Below, in pieces: positions 1-5,360 of a DNA stretch of 5,360 nt. The notes beneath the pieces are model-generated. The model had not been told where the DNA came from. It saw nothing but the letters and a program-made list of their open reading frames with translations, and ran no database searches. Each line of letters begins with the position of its first letter. The first letter of the stretch is position 1. Both the position numbers and the translations under genes were made by a program. Origin of the DNA: HyVt-560 sp964577195 (lineage in GTDB: Bacteria; Pseudomonadota; Gammaproteobacteria; UWMA-0217); the NCBI GenBank assembly GCA_964577195.1, contig CAZNYF010000177.1:1-5360 (forward strand), read 5' to 3'.

Positions 1-2007
1 TCCTCCGAAAACCAGAGCCATCATGCTCAGCATGACAACTAAAAACAGAATCGTCATTATGCTACCGGCGCGGATAAAATCCGGTACTCGATAGCCAGCT
101 GGCCCCATAATCAGCGCATTGACCTGATGCGTTGGAATCAAGAATGAATTTGATGTTGCCAACGCTACCGTCAGTGCGAATACGGCAGGATTACCACCAG
201 CGCCTATCGCAATATTTACCGCCAGTGGTACCAGTAATACTGTGGCACCCACATTCGACATCACTAAGGTAAAGAAAGTGGCAAGCACCGCAACCGCTGC
301 TTGAATTACCCAAAGAGGCATATCGCCGACCACTAGAAGTGTCTGATCGGCTAGCCATTTCGCGGTACCGCTTTGCTCGACCGCGATGCCTAGAGGGATT
401 AGGCTGGCGAGTAGGAAAACTGTTTTCCACGACACGGCTTTATAAGCTTCGTCGATATTCAGCACGCCGGTTAGAATCATGCCGATAGCGCCGGTTAATA
501 GCGCTATGGAAAGACGTATTTCAGTAAATAAGACCAGCCCGATCGCCAGTGCGAAAAATAGTCCGGCAAAGCCTACTTTGTGTGGGCGTGATTCTTCGTG
601 CGGATACTCAGTAGTGACCACCAAAAAATTCTTGTCTTTTTCCAGTCGCGTAAGTGTTTCCCAGGGAGTGTGGATGACAAGCGCATCACCTACTTCCAGC
701 GGCATGCTGCGAATATCTTCACCTTCATGGTGAGTTTTCCCATCACGATGTAGCCCGACCATGGCGATTCCATAGGTCTTACGCATCCACACATCGCGAG
801 CACTCTTGCCAATTAATTCAGAACCAGGGGGAATAACCATCTCTGCAATACCTGATTTGTCTTCTGATAAATCATCGCTAAAGCGTTGTAATTCTTTACG
901 ATGGTGCAAGCGATACTGGTTAACGAACTGTTCTGTGTTGGCGGCTTCGGCGACAATGCCCAATACCATGCCTGCGGCAAAAACTGTATTTCGATCATGC
1001 GCACCTGGACCCATACGAATAGGGTTTTTAGCAGCTCTGCTGGCGACGATCCGGATCTGCATTTGCCTTTCTACATCGTCAAAATGCAGTCCAATTAATT
1101 CGCTTTTCTTCGGAATTTTAATTTCAAAAATATCATAGTCGATGCCATAAACATCATGAAAATGCTTATGAACATCGCTAGCGGTATTGGCATTAGATTG
1201 GGTTTTACTCGTGGGTAAAACAAAGCGCCCAGCAACTACAAAATAAATCACGCCAGTCAATACCAATGCGATACCTATCGGAGTGACAGCAAATAGTCCG
1301 AAGGTTTCCATTTTCATTTCTTCGGAAAGACCACCGTTGGACGTGATAATTAGATCATTGAGTAAGATTAGTGGTGATGAGCCAATCATAGTCACGGTGC
1401 CACCGAGGATGGCGCAAAAACCCATTGGCATCAGCAAGCGGGAAAGCGGTAAGCCGGTACGCGCAGAAATTCTGGAAACTACCGGTATGAATAATGCCGC
1501 CGCACCCACGTTTTGCATAAAGGAAGAAATAAATGCGACCGTCATAGAGACGATAGGGATAATTCTTTTTTCTGTACGACCACCCACTTTAAGGATGAAT
1601 TTAGCTACTTGACTGACGACGCCCGTTTTATCCAGACCAGCGCCGATAATCATCACGGCGATAATCGAGATTACCGCGTTACTCGAAAAACCATCGAATA
1701 ACTGCTCGGGTGGAACCAGACCTTTTTCCAAACCCATAATCGGTGCAAATAAGGTCGTCAACCCCAACACCACCATAATAGTTAATGCCGCAATATCAAC
1801 ATCAACTATTTCAAATGCAAATAAATAAATGGTTAGTAATAAAATAATACCAACCCAAACAATTTCTGGGTTAGTGCCTTCAAAATACAGCGCAATGGCT
1901 TCAAGTAAAAAGATAATACCAATGGCGAGTTTTTTTCTAATGCTCGACTTAGGCGCATCTTTCTTTTTTGACTCTGTCATTGCTTTCTTTTTTTGAGTAT
2001 TATTCAT
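1..2007 (-). CDS. SLC13/DASS-family permease with two RCK_C domains, copy 2 of a tandem pair (3' end cut by window edge)
   Basis: Inner-membrane transporter of the divalent anion:sodium symporter (SLC13) type. The frame is open from the start to base 1, and comparison with the upstream paralog (657 residues) suggests only a few codons plus the stop are missing. Layout, numbering from ATG 1980: hydrophobic N-terminal half (about residues 18-255), a soluble insert with two RCK_C/TrkA_C-like domains (about 901-1137 and 615-853 in window bases), and a hydrophobic C-terminal half. The C-terminal half carries MSNVGATVLLVPL and IPTHQVNALIMGPAGY, which are family signatures. Start: ATG 2007 has an AGG 8 bases upstream and lies 9 bp after the stop of the preceding permease, so translation is probably coupled. 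ATG 2013 is too close to that AGG. ATG 1980 (MTESKKK) lines up without a gap with the paralog's first residue but lacks a good Shine-Dalgarno. Substrate is inferred only at family level: sulfate, other anions or dicarboxylates. Confidence 0.9.
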   Translation of the reverse strand, partial: MNNTQKKKAMTESKKKDAPKSSIRKKLAIGIIFLLEAIALYFEGTNPEIVWVGIILLLTIYLFAFEIVDVDIAALTIMVVLGLTTLFAPIMGLEKGLVPPEQLFDGFSSNAVISIIAVMIIGAGLDKTGVVSQVAKFILKVGGRTEKRIIPIVSMTVAFISSFMQNVGAAALFIPVVSRISARTGLPLSRLLMPMGFCAILGGTVTMIGSSPLILLNDLIITSNGGLSEEMKMETFGLFAVTPIGIALVLTGVIYFVVAGRFVLPTSKTQSNANTASDVHKHFHDVYGIDYDIFEIKIPKKSELIGLHFDDVERQMQIRIVASRAAKNPIRMGPGAHDRNTVFAAGMVLGIVAEAANTEQFVNQYRLHHRKELQRFSDDLSEDKSGIAEMVIPPGSELIGKSARDVWMRKTYGIAMVGLHRDGKTHHEGEDIRSMPLEVGDALVIHTPWETLTRLEKDKNFLVVTTEYPHEESRPHKVGFAGLFFALAIGLVLFTEIRLSIALLTGAIGMILTGVLNIDEAYKAVSWKTVFLLASLIPLGIAVEQSGTAKWLADQTLLVVGDMPLWVIQAAVAVLATFFTLVMSNVGATVLLVPLAVNIAIGAGGNPAVFALTVALATSNSFLIPTHQVNALIMGPAGYRVPDFIRAGSIMTILFLVVMLSMMALVFGG

Positions 2008-2016
2008 CTGCATAGC

Positions 2017-3990
2017 CTAGTAAAGCAACGTCATAACGACCATCATGACGACCAGAAACAGTATCGTCATACCGCTGCCTGCGCGAACAAAGTCACTGAC
2101 TCGATAACCTGCTGGCCCCATAATTAACGCGTTGACTTGATGCGTCGGAATCAGAAAAGAGTTGGACGTAGCTATGGCTACTGTGAGTGCAAAAACTGCG
2201 GGATTAGCGCCAACTCCAATCGCGATATTGACTGCTAACGGCACCAGTAAAACGGTTGCGCCGACGTTCGACATGACCAGGGTAAAGAAGGTAGCCAGTA
2301 TTGCAACCGATGCCTGAATTACCCATATAGGCATATCGCCTACAACTGCCAGTGTTTGATCGGCGATCCACTTTGCCGTGCCGCTTTGCTCCACTGCCAG
2401 TCCTAGAGGAATTAAACTGGCGAGTAAGAAAACAGTTTTCCAGGAAACCGCCCTATACGCTTCGTCGACTTTTAAAACACCGGATAGAATCATCCCAACC
2501 GCACCGGTTAACAATGCAATAGAAAGACGAGTATCAGTGAATAGCACCATCGTCAGAGCGATGCCAAAAAACAATGCAGCCCAGCCGACTTTGTGGGGCC
2601 GCAACTCCTCGTGCGGAAACTCGGTGGTGAGGACCAAAAAGTCTGAATTGGTTTTTAGTCGAGTGAGAACTTCCCACGGTGTGTGCACAATCAGCGTGTC
2701 ACCTGCCTGAAAGGGAATGCTGCGAATATCACCTTTTTCGAGCATGGTCTCGCCATCGCGGTGCAGCGCGATTAAGGCGATACCATAAATTTTACGTAAC
2801 CAGATATCGCGTGCGCTTTTGCCGATCATGGCAGAGCCGGGTGGGATAATAATTTCTGCAATGCCGGCGTTGGACTCTGACAGTGGTTCAGCAAAACTCT
2901 GAATTTTCGGATGTTGTTTTAGCCCATATTCATCAACTAATTTTTTAACCTGTTCGGCATTGGTCGCCACGCAGAGTACCGATCCTGCCGTCACCAGTGT
3001 GTTTCGGTCGAGCCGGCCAGGGCCAATGAGTGCAGTTTCACCCGCTTGTTTTCCGGCAATTACGCGGCCTTTGCATTTAGTCTCTATGTCATCAAGCTGC
3101 TTGCCAACCAAAGGGCTGCCTGTAGGAATGGTAAGCTCAAACAAGGAATAGTCGACGCCATAAACATCCTGAAAATGCGTAGCTGAGTTACTGCTGGTTG
3201 TGCCGCTATCTGCAGAGGTCGTGGGTAAAATAAATCGCCCGGCAACAACAAAATATAAAATCCCGGTAATGACCAATGCGATACCGATGGGCGTAACAGA
3301 AAATAATCCCCAGGCTTCCATTTGCTGATCCGCAGGGAGTGCAGAATTAGAGGTGTGAATTAAGTCATTCAATAAAATCAGCGGTGAGGAGCCGACCATG
3401 GTCATAGTGCCACCAAGAATGGCGCAAAAGCCCATCGGCATCAGCAGACGCGAAATAGGCAGACCGGAACGCGCTGATATGCGAGAGACCACCGGTAGAA
3501 ATAAAGCGGCTGCACCCACGTTCTGCATAAATGAGGAAATGAACGCTACGGTGCTGGAAATAATCGGAATAATACGTTTTTCCGAAGTGCCGCCCACATT
3601 TAAAATAAATACCGCGACCTTACCCATAATGCCGGTTTTATCTAGTCCGGCACCAAGAATCATCACCGCTATAATCGAGATAACTGCATTACTCGAAAAT
3701 CCATCGAACAGGTGATTGGGATCAACCAGCCCTTTCTCAAGCCCCATTATTGGAGCGAATAAACTCGTTAGCCCCAATATGACCATAATACTGATGGCTG
3801 CAACATCCACATCGACAATTTCAAACGCAAACAGATAAATTGTCAGTAATAAAATAATCGTTACCCAGGCAATTTCTATGGTCGGCTCCTCATATGCAAG
3901 AAAAGCGCCCAACATAATAAAAATCGCAATCGACGCCATTCTTTTCTGAATACGTTTTTTGGTAAGAGGCTTACTATTTTCCTGCGTCAT
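2017..3990 (-). CDS. SLC13/DASS-family permease with two RCK_C domains, copy 1 of a tandem pair
   Basis: Complete 657-residue inner-membrane transporter. Membrane segments fill residues about 18-255 and 465-657. Between them lie two cytosolic RCK_C (TrkA_C) domains at about 278-358 and 376-452; the second contains IPPGSAMIGKSARD and GDTLIVHTPWE. RCK_C domains usually bind small ligands and gate or regulate transport. The two inverted-repeat halves each carry a binding-site-like motif: FMQNVGAAALFLP (154-166) and MSNVGATVLLVPL (573-585). Each is followed by a second loop motif: GGTMTMVGSSPLILLND (193-209) and IPTHQVNALIMGPAGY (614-629). The first half lacks the usual NNVG/SNT and GTPPN forms, so ion or substrate preference may be unusual. 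The start is well supported by AGGA at 3998-4001, 7 bases upstream of the ATG. It sits 27 bp behind the small membrane protein gene and 9 bp ahead of the second permease, as in an operon. Sulfate or another anion, or a dicarboxylate, is a family-based guess. Confidence 0.93.
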   Translation of the reverse strand: MTQENSKPLTKKRIQKRMASIAIFIMLGAFLAYEEPTIEIAWVTIILLLTIYLFAFEIVDVDVAAISIMVILGLTSLFAPIMGLEKGLVDPNHLFDGFSSNAVISIIAVMILGAGLDKTGIMGKVAVFILNVGGTSEKRIIPIISSTVAFISSFMQNVGAAALFLPVVSRISARSGLPISRLLMPMGFCAILGGTMTMVGSSPLILLNDLIHTSNSALPADQQMEAWGLFSVTPIGIALVITGILYFVVAGRFILPTTSADSGTTSSNSATHFQDVYGVDYSLFELTIPTGSPLVGKQLDDIETKCKGRVIAGKQAGETALIGPGRLDRNTLVTAGSVLCVATNAEQVKKLVDEYGLKQHPKIQSFAEPLSESNAGIAEIIIPPGSAMIGKSARDIWLRKIYGIALIALHRDGETMLEKGDIRSIPFQAGDTLIVHTPWEVLTRLKTNSDFLVLTTEFPHEELRPHKVGWAALFFGIALTMVLFTDTRLSIALLTGAVGMILSGVLKVDEAYRAVSWKTVFLLASLIPLGLAVEQSGTAKWIADQTLAVVGDMPIWVIQASVAILATFFTLVMSNVGATVLLVPLAVNIAIGVGANPAVFALTVAIATSNSFLIPTHQVNALIMGPAGYRVSDFVRAGSGMTILFLVVMMVVMTLLY

Positions 3991-4017
3991 TCTGTATTCC
4001 TGAATGTGAGAAGTATT

Positions 4018-4272
4018 TTATTGATGTGTTTTTTCGACATGGGTGGTTTTCCAATAATCGCGCAGACTGTTCCACATTCCCAATACCATCATAATCAGGA
4101 ATAGCGCCATCGTAGCGCTGAAGAACAGCACCGTTCCTTGTCTAATAGTAATGCCAGGAAATAGAAACGGCACTGAGCATAGGGCTGACGTAATCAGCAC
4201 ATAAATCAGTCGCTCCATCAGGCGTGCCAACAAACGCGATTTCTCGTGATCATCGGGAGATTGCTTTCCCAT
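4018..4272 (-). CDS. Small two-transmembrane-segment protein heading the permease operon; unknown function
   Basis: An 84-residue protein that I do not recognise as a named family. The N-terminal 20 residues are charged (KSRLLARLMER follows an acidic start). Two hydrophobic segments follow at about residues 22-38 and 48-68, joined by a short loop with FPGITIRQG. A polar tail (RDYWKTTHVEKTHQ) closes the protein. By the positive-inside rule both termini are probably cytoplasmic. The start is convincing: GAAGGA at 4279-4284 lies 6 bases upstream of the ATG. It is the first gene of a tight three-gene run with the two SLC13-type permeases (27 bp to the next start). It may therefore be an accessory or assembly factor for them, but that is inference from position only. 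Length, clean ribosome binding site and operon placement argue that it is a real gene. Confidence 0.8.
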   Translation of the reverse strand: MGKQSPDDHEKSRLLARLMERLIYVLITSALCSVPFLFPGITIRQGTVLFFSATMALFLIMMVLGMWNSLRDYWKTTHVEKTHQ

Positions 4273-4482
4273 TGTGAATCCTTCATTAACCGACGGCAGA
4301 GCTTACGGGAGTTAATGTAAAGGTAATGTGAAAATGTTGCTGGTTTAGATCTATTCCTGTTTTTTTTCAGGGAAAAGTACGGGGACAATCAACGCTGTTA
4401 AATCAGCAGAAATCTCACCGGCTTTGATTCACACTAGAGAGTGGCAAGCACAATCATCCAGAAATTGCAGGAATACAACGCC
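4273..4482. other. Divergent intergenic region between permease operon (-) and toxin-antitoxin block (+)
   Basis: About 210 bp separate the two outward-reading blocks, so any promoters for both should lie here. The minus-strand ribosome binding site GAAGGA (4279-4284) and the plus-strand AGGA (4469-4472) are clear. I could not find a -35/-10 pair with good matches and spacing on either strand. A weak hairpin, TTCCTG then eight T then CAGGGA (4354-4373), and a GCTG/CAGC palindrome (4394-4407) are the only symmetric elements seen. The latter could be an operator half-site for the antitoxin, but 4-bp arms are easily chance. Confidence 0.5.
4469..4472 (+). promoter_or_regulatory. Shine-Dalgarno AGGA deciding the DUF433 start
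   Basis: AGGA lies 10 bases before ATG 4483. It lies inside the longer reading frame that begins at GTG 4441, whereas no Shine-Dalgarno precedes that GTG (upstream bases are CACTAGAGA). This favours the shorter protein, which also begins where DUF433 proteins normally begin (MNYKNHIT). Confidence 0.6.
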
Positions 4483-4710
4483 ATGAACTACAAAAATCAC
4501 ATCACCATAGAACTAGGTAAGCGCGGTGGAAAACCCTGTATACGCGGCCTTCGGATGACCGTTTATGATGTGTTGGAACAGCTCTCCACCGGCCTGACCA
4601 CAGATCAAATTATTGAAGACTTCCCTGAACTCAAGCGGGAAGACATTCAAGCTTGCATCGCCTTCTCTGCTGATCGGGAACGCTCTATTGCTGATCTTCA
4701 CGCCGGATGA
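4483..4710 (+). CDS. DUF433 family antitoxin (VapB-type small protein)
   Basis: A 75-residue protein with the full DUF433 signature. MNYKNHITIE at the start is followed by GKRGGKPCIRGLRMTVYDVL (12-31), then a helical, helix-turn-helix-like part (TTDQIIEDFPELKREDIQACIAF, about 39-61) and a charged tail (SADRERSIADL). DUF433 proteins are short and are usually found just before a DUF5615 (PIN-like) protein. The pair is regarded as a toxin-antitoxin module, with DUF433 as antitoxin and likely DNA-binding autoregulator. I chose ATG 4483 because of the AGGA upstream and the family's usual N-terminus; GTG 4441 would add 14 residues without a family match. Its stop TGA overlaps an ATG (ATGA, 4707-4710), the usual coupling to the toxin gene, but that reading frame dies after five codons. 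The gene itself shows no damage, so it may be an orphan antitoxin, kept as a regulator or simply not yet lost. Confidence 0.9.
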   Translation: MNYKNHITIELGKRGGKPCIRGLRMTVYDVLEQLSTGLTTDQIIEDFPELKREDIQACIAFSADRERSIADLHAG

Positions 4711-4746
4711 AACTGCTGATATGATCGGAAAATTATTTGGATAACC
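4707..4746 (+). pseudogene. Remnant of a DUF5615 (PIN-like) toxin gene
   Basis: The ATG overlaps the DUF433 stop (ATGA) exactly where a DUF5615 partner normally begins, and the first residues are MKLL, the typical opening of that family. A TGA at 4722-4724 ends the frame after MKLLI. Nearby in the +1 frame (4726-4746) the bases encode RKIIWIT, which resembles the PKVIWLR-type strand near the family's C-terminus. That pattern would fit a large internal deletion joining the first codons to the last strand. The position and MKLL are reasonable evidence; the IIWI match is short and could be chance. DUF5615 proteins are normally around 110 residues, so no functional toxin can be made here. Confidence 0.45.
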
Positions 4747-4852
4747 GCGATGGCCTACACGTCCAGGCTTATGGCCGCCATCTAAGCAATAAGAGCTATC
4801 CTGATACACCCAGTTGAGGAATTGTACAAAAAAATAAAGGTAGAATCGTGGC
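4725..4852. other. Non-coding gap between the DUF433 and MntA remnants
   Basis: About 130 bp with stops in all plus-strand frames. It holds the possible DUF5615 tail at its left end and a 6-bp inverted repeat (GATGGC 4749-4754 and GCCATC 4777-4782, 22-base loop), too weak to call a terminator because no T-run follows. TAGAAT at 4841-4846 looks like a -10 box, but it is only 6 bases from the MntA start and no -35 sits at 16-18 bases. I see no clear promoter or attachment site. Confidence 0.4.
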
Positions 4853-5187
4853 ATGAAGAACAAACCCTCAAAAGCGCTTAGCCCGTTGCTGAAGAAAAAT
4901 GAGAAAGTGCTGCAATCCTTGTGTGAAAAATTCCATGTACGCAAGCTAGAGGTCTTTGGCTCTGTTGTAAGGGACGATTTTGATCCCGAGCACAGTGATG
5001 TCGCGATTTTTTGGTGGAAATAGATCAACAAACCAGTTCCAGCTATTTTGATACCTACTTTGGGTTGCGGGAATCTCTTGAGTCCCTGTTTAATCTGCCT
5101 ATAGATTTGATTTCAACTCAGTCACTCGACAACCCCTATTTTATTCAAAAGATTGCGAATGAAAAAAGGCTATTGTGTGCAGCTTGA
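4853..5187 (+). pseudogene. mntA: MntA-type nucleotidyltransferase antitoxin, frameshifted at the catalytic motif
   Basis: Intact MntA proteins are minimal nucleotidyltransferases that AMPylate and so silence the HepT (HEPN) RNase encoded next to them. The first frame (4853-5023) encodes 56 residues including VFGSVVRDDFDPEHSDV, the GSX(10-11)D part of the active site, then leaves the family and stops at TAG 5021. The second frame picks up with FLVEIDQQTSSSYFDTYFGL and continues through LESLFNLPIDLIST to a stop at 5185-5187, all typical of the family. Removing two bases from CGCG at 5002-5005 restores SDVDFLVEI with the complete catalytic DXD and gives a 110-residue protein, the usual size. 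The lesion therefore looks like a CG duplication. The weak AAAGG at 4836-4840 lies 12 bases before the ATG. The true frame overlaps the following HepT start, the normal arrangement. A sequencing error cannot be excluded. Confidence 0.85.
5163..5169 (+). promoter_or_regulatory. Shine-Dalgarno AAAAAGG deciding the HepT-stub start
   Basis: AAAAAGG lies 7 bases before GTG 5177, a strong site. The in-frame ATG at 5159 has only a poor upstream AAAGA. The GTG start also gives MQLEEKKLLHDIL, matching the usual beginning of DUF86 proteins, and an 11-base overlap with mntA instead of 29. Confidence 0.55.
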
Positions 5188-5323
5188 AGAGAAAAAACTG
5201 CTACATGATATCCTCAAAGCCGCTGAACGAATTAGCGTCTTCACCAAGGAAAAAATTTACCCTGAATACAATAGGGTTGGCGCAAATCTGGCACATTCCC
5301 GAGCTTTAAGTATGGAGTATTAA
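5177..5323 (+). pseudogene. hepT: N-terminal stub of a HepT (DUF86/HEPN) toxin
   Basis: Intact HepT proteins are HEPN-domain ribonucleases of about 110-140 residues, the toxin partner of MntA. Here only the first helix is recognisable: LEEKKLLHDILKAAERISVFTKEK, a standard DUF86 opening. The following residues (IYPEYNRVGANLAHSRALSMEY) do not follow the family, and TAA 5321-5323 ends the frame at 48 residues from GTG 5177, or 54 from ATG 5159. The central helices with the RX(4-6)H ribonuclease motif, and the tyrosine that MntA modifies, are absent. The stub overlaps the end of the mntA remnant, as in functional pairs. The likely history is a deletion or replacement whose right side brought in the gene starting at 5324. 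It cannot be an active toxin. Confidence 0.75.
5314..5317 (+). promoter_or_regulatory. Shine-Dalgarno GGAG for the gene at the right edge
   Basis: GGAG lies 6 bases before ATG 5324, ideal spacing. It is the main evidence that the short frame at the window's end is a real gene start. Confidence 0.6.
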
Positions 5324-5360
5324 ATGAAGGTTTATAAATATCGTGGAGGTGATGAACACA
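5324..5360 (+). CDS. Start of an unidentified gene (possibly DUF2971-like), cut by the window edge
   Basis: Only 12 codons are inside the window (MKVYKYRGGDEH). The ATG follows the HepT-stub stop by zero bases (TAAATG) and has GGAG 6 bases upstream, so the start is convincing. An opening of the form M-x-x-YKYR is typical of DUF2971 proteins, which are common in defence-like and mobile regions. Twelve residues are too few for a firm family call. Its position directly on the broken end of the HepT gene suggests it arrived with, or was fused up by, the event that truncated hepT. Confidence 0.5.
   Translation, partial: MKVYKYRGGDEH

Noticed and set aside
806..1138. Plus-strand open frames opposite the permease genes (also 479-733, 1283-1612, 2378-2710, 3398-3715)
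   Set aside because: All are antisense shadows of the two permeases. Similar shadows recur at matching places in both copies simply because the copies are homologous.
4354..4373. Hairpin TTCCTG, T8, CAGGGA as a terminator
   Set aside because: The T-run is in the loop rather than after the stem, the stem is 6 bp with a wobble pair, and it lies upstream of both flanking genes.
4273..4440. Sigma-70 promoters for the divergent blocks (TTGATT 4424-4429; TTTACA on the minus strand)
   Set aside because: Each -35-like box lacks a plausible -10 at 16-18 bases, so no promoter is called.
4441..4482. GTG 4441 as the DUF433 start
   Set aside because: No ribosome binding site precedes it, and the extra 14 residues do not belong to the family's usual N-terminus. 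ATG 4483 has AGGA upstream.
4749..4782. Inverted repeat GATGGC/GCCATC as terminator or recombination site
   Set aside because: Six-base arms with a 22-base loop, no T-run, and no integron-type core sequences. It is consistent with chance.
4513..5031. Long minus-strand open frame of 172 codons
   Set aside because: It runs antisense through the DUF433 gene and the mntA remnant, both of which have clear family motifs on the plus strand. Its translation has no recognisable domain.
5277..5320. RVGANLAH in the HepT stub as the RX(4-6)H ribonuclease motif
   Set aside because: The spacing fits R-X6-H, but the surroundings do not resemble the RNxxVH helix of DUF86. It lies about 40 residues in, far earlier than in intact proteins.

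Overview
The window looks like a chromosomal segment of a moderate-GC proteobacterium, probably a gammaproteobacterium. That guess rests on protein flavour (RCK-containing SLC13 permeases next to DUF433 and MNT/HEPN toxin-antitoxin genes), not on any marker gene. Two blocks face away from each other across a non-coding stretch of about 210 bp (4273-4482).

Left block (1-4272, minus strand): a compact run of three membrane-protein genes, read from right to left. First is an 84-residue protein with two membrane segments (4018-4272). Then comes a complete 657-residue SLC13/DASS-type permease with two central RCK_C (TrkA_C) domains (2017-3990). Last is a second, closely related permease (1-2007) that runs off the left edge, apparently only a few codons before its stop. 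Gaps of 27 and 9 bp (36 bp if the last gene starts at 1980) indicate one operon. The two permeases are a tandem duplication: the membrane halves are nearly the same, while the first RCK_C domain has diverged strongly. The substrate cannot be read from sequence; sulfate or another anion, or a dicarboxylate, is the family expectation.

Right block (4483-5360, plus strand): a string of eroded toxin-antitoxin genes. An intact DUF433 antitoxin (4483-4710) is followed by an ATGA-coupled start that gives only five codons, apparently the stump of a DUF5615 toxin. After a short gap comes an MntA-type nucleotidyltransferase antitoxin (4853-5187), broken by a 2-base insertion exactly at its catalytic DXD motif. 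It overlaps the N-terminal stub of a HepT (DUF86/HEPN) toxin (5177-5323) that ends before any catalytic motif. A new gene with a strong ribosome binding site starts one base after the HepT stub's stop and leaves the window after 12 codons. Its first residues resemble DUF2971 proteins, but this is a weak call.

No new system can be demonstrated. The most notable points are the co-decay of two adjacent toxin-antitoxin pairs in which both toxins have lost their catalytic parts, and a paired-permease operon whose regulatory domains, rather than its transport core, have diverged. No RNA gene, CRISPR array, insertion sequence or convincing terminator was seen.
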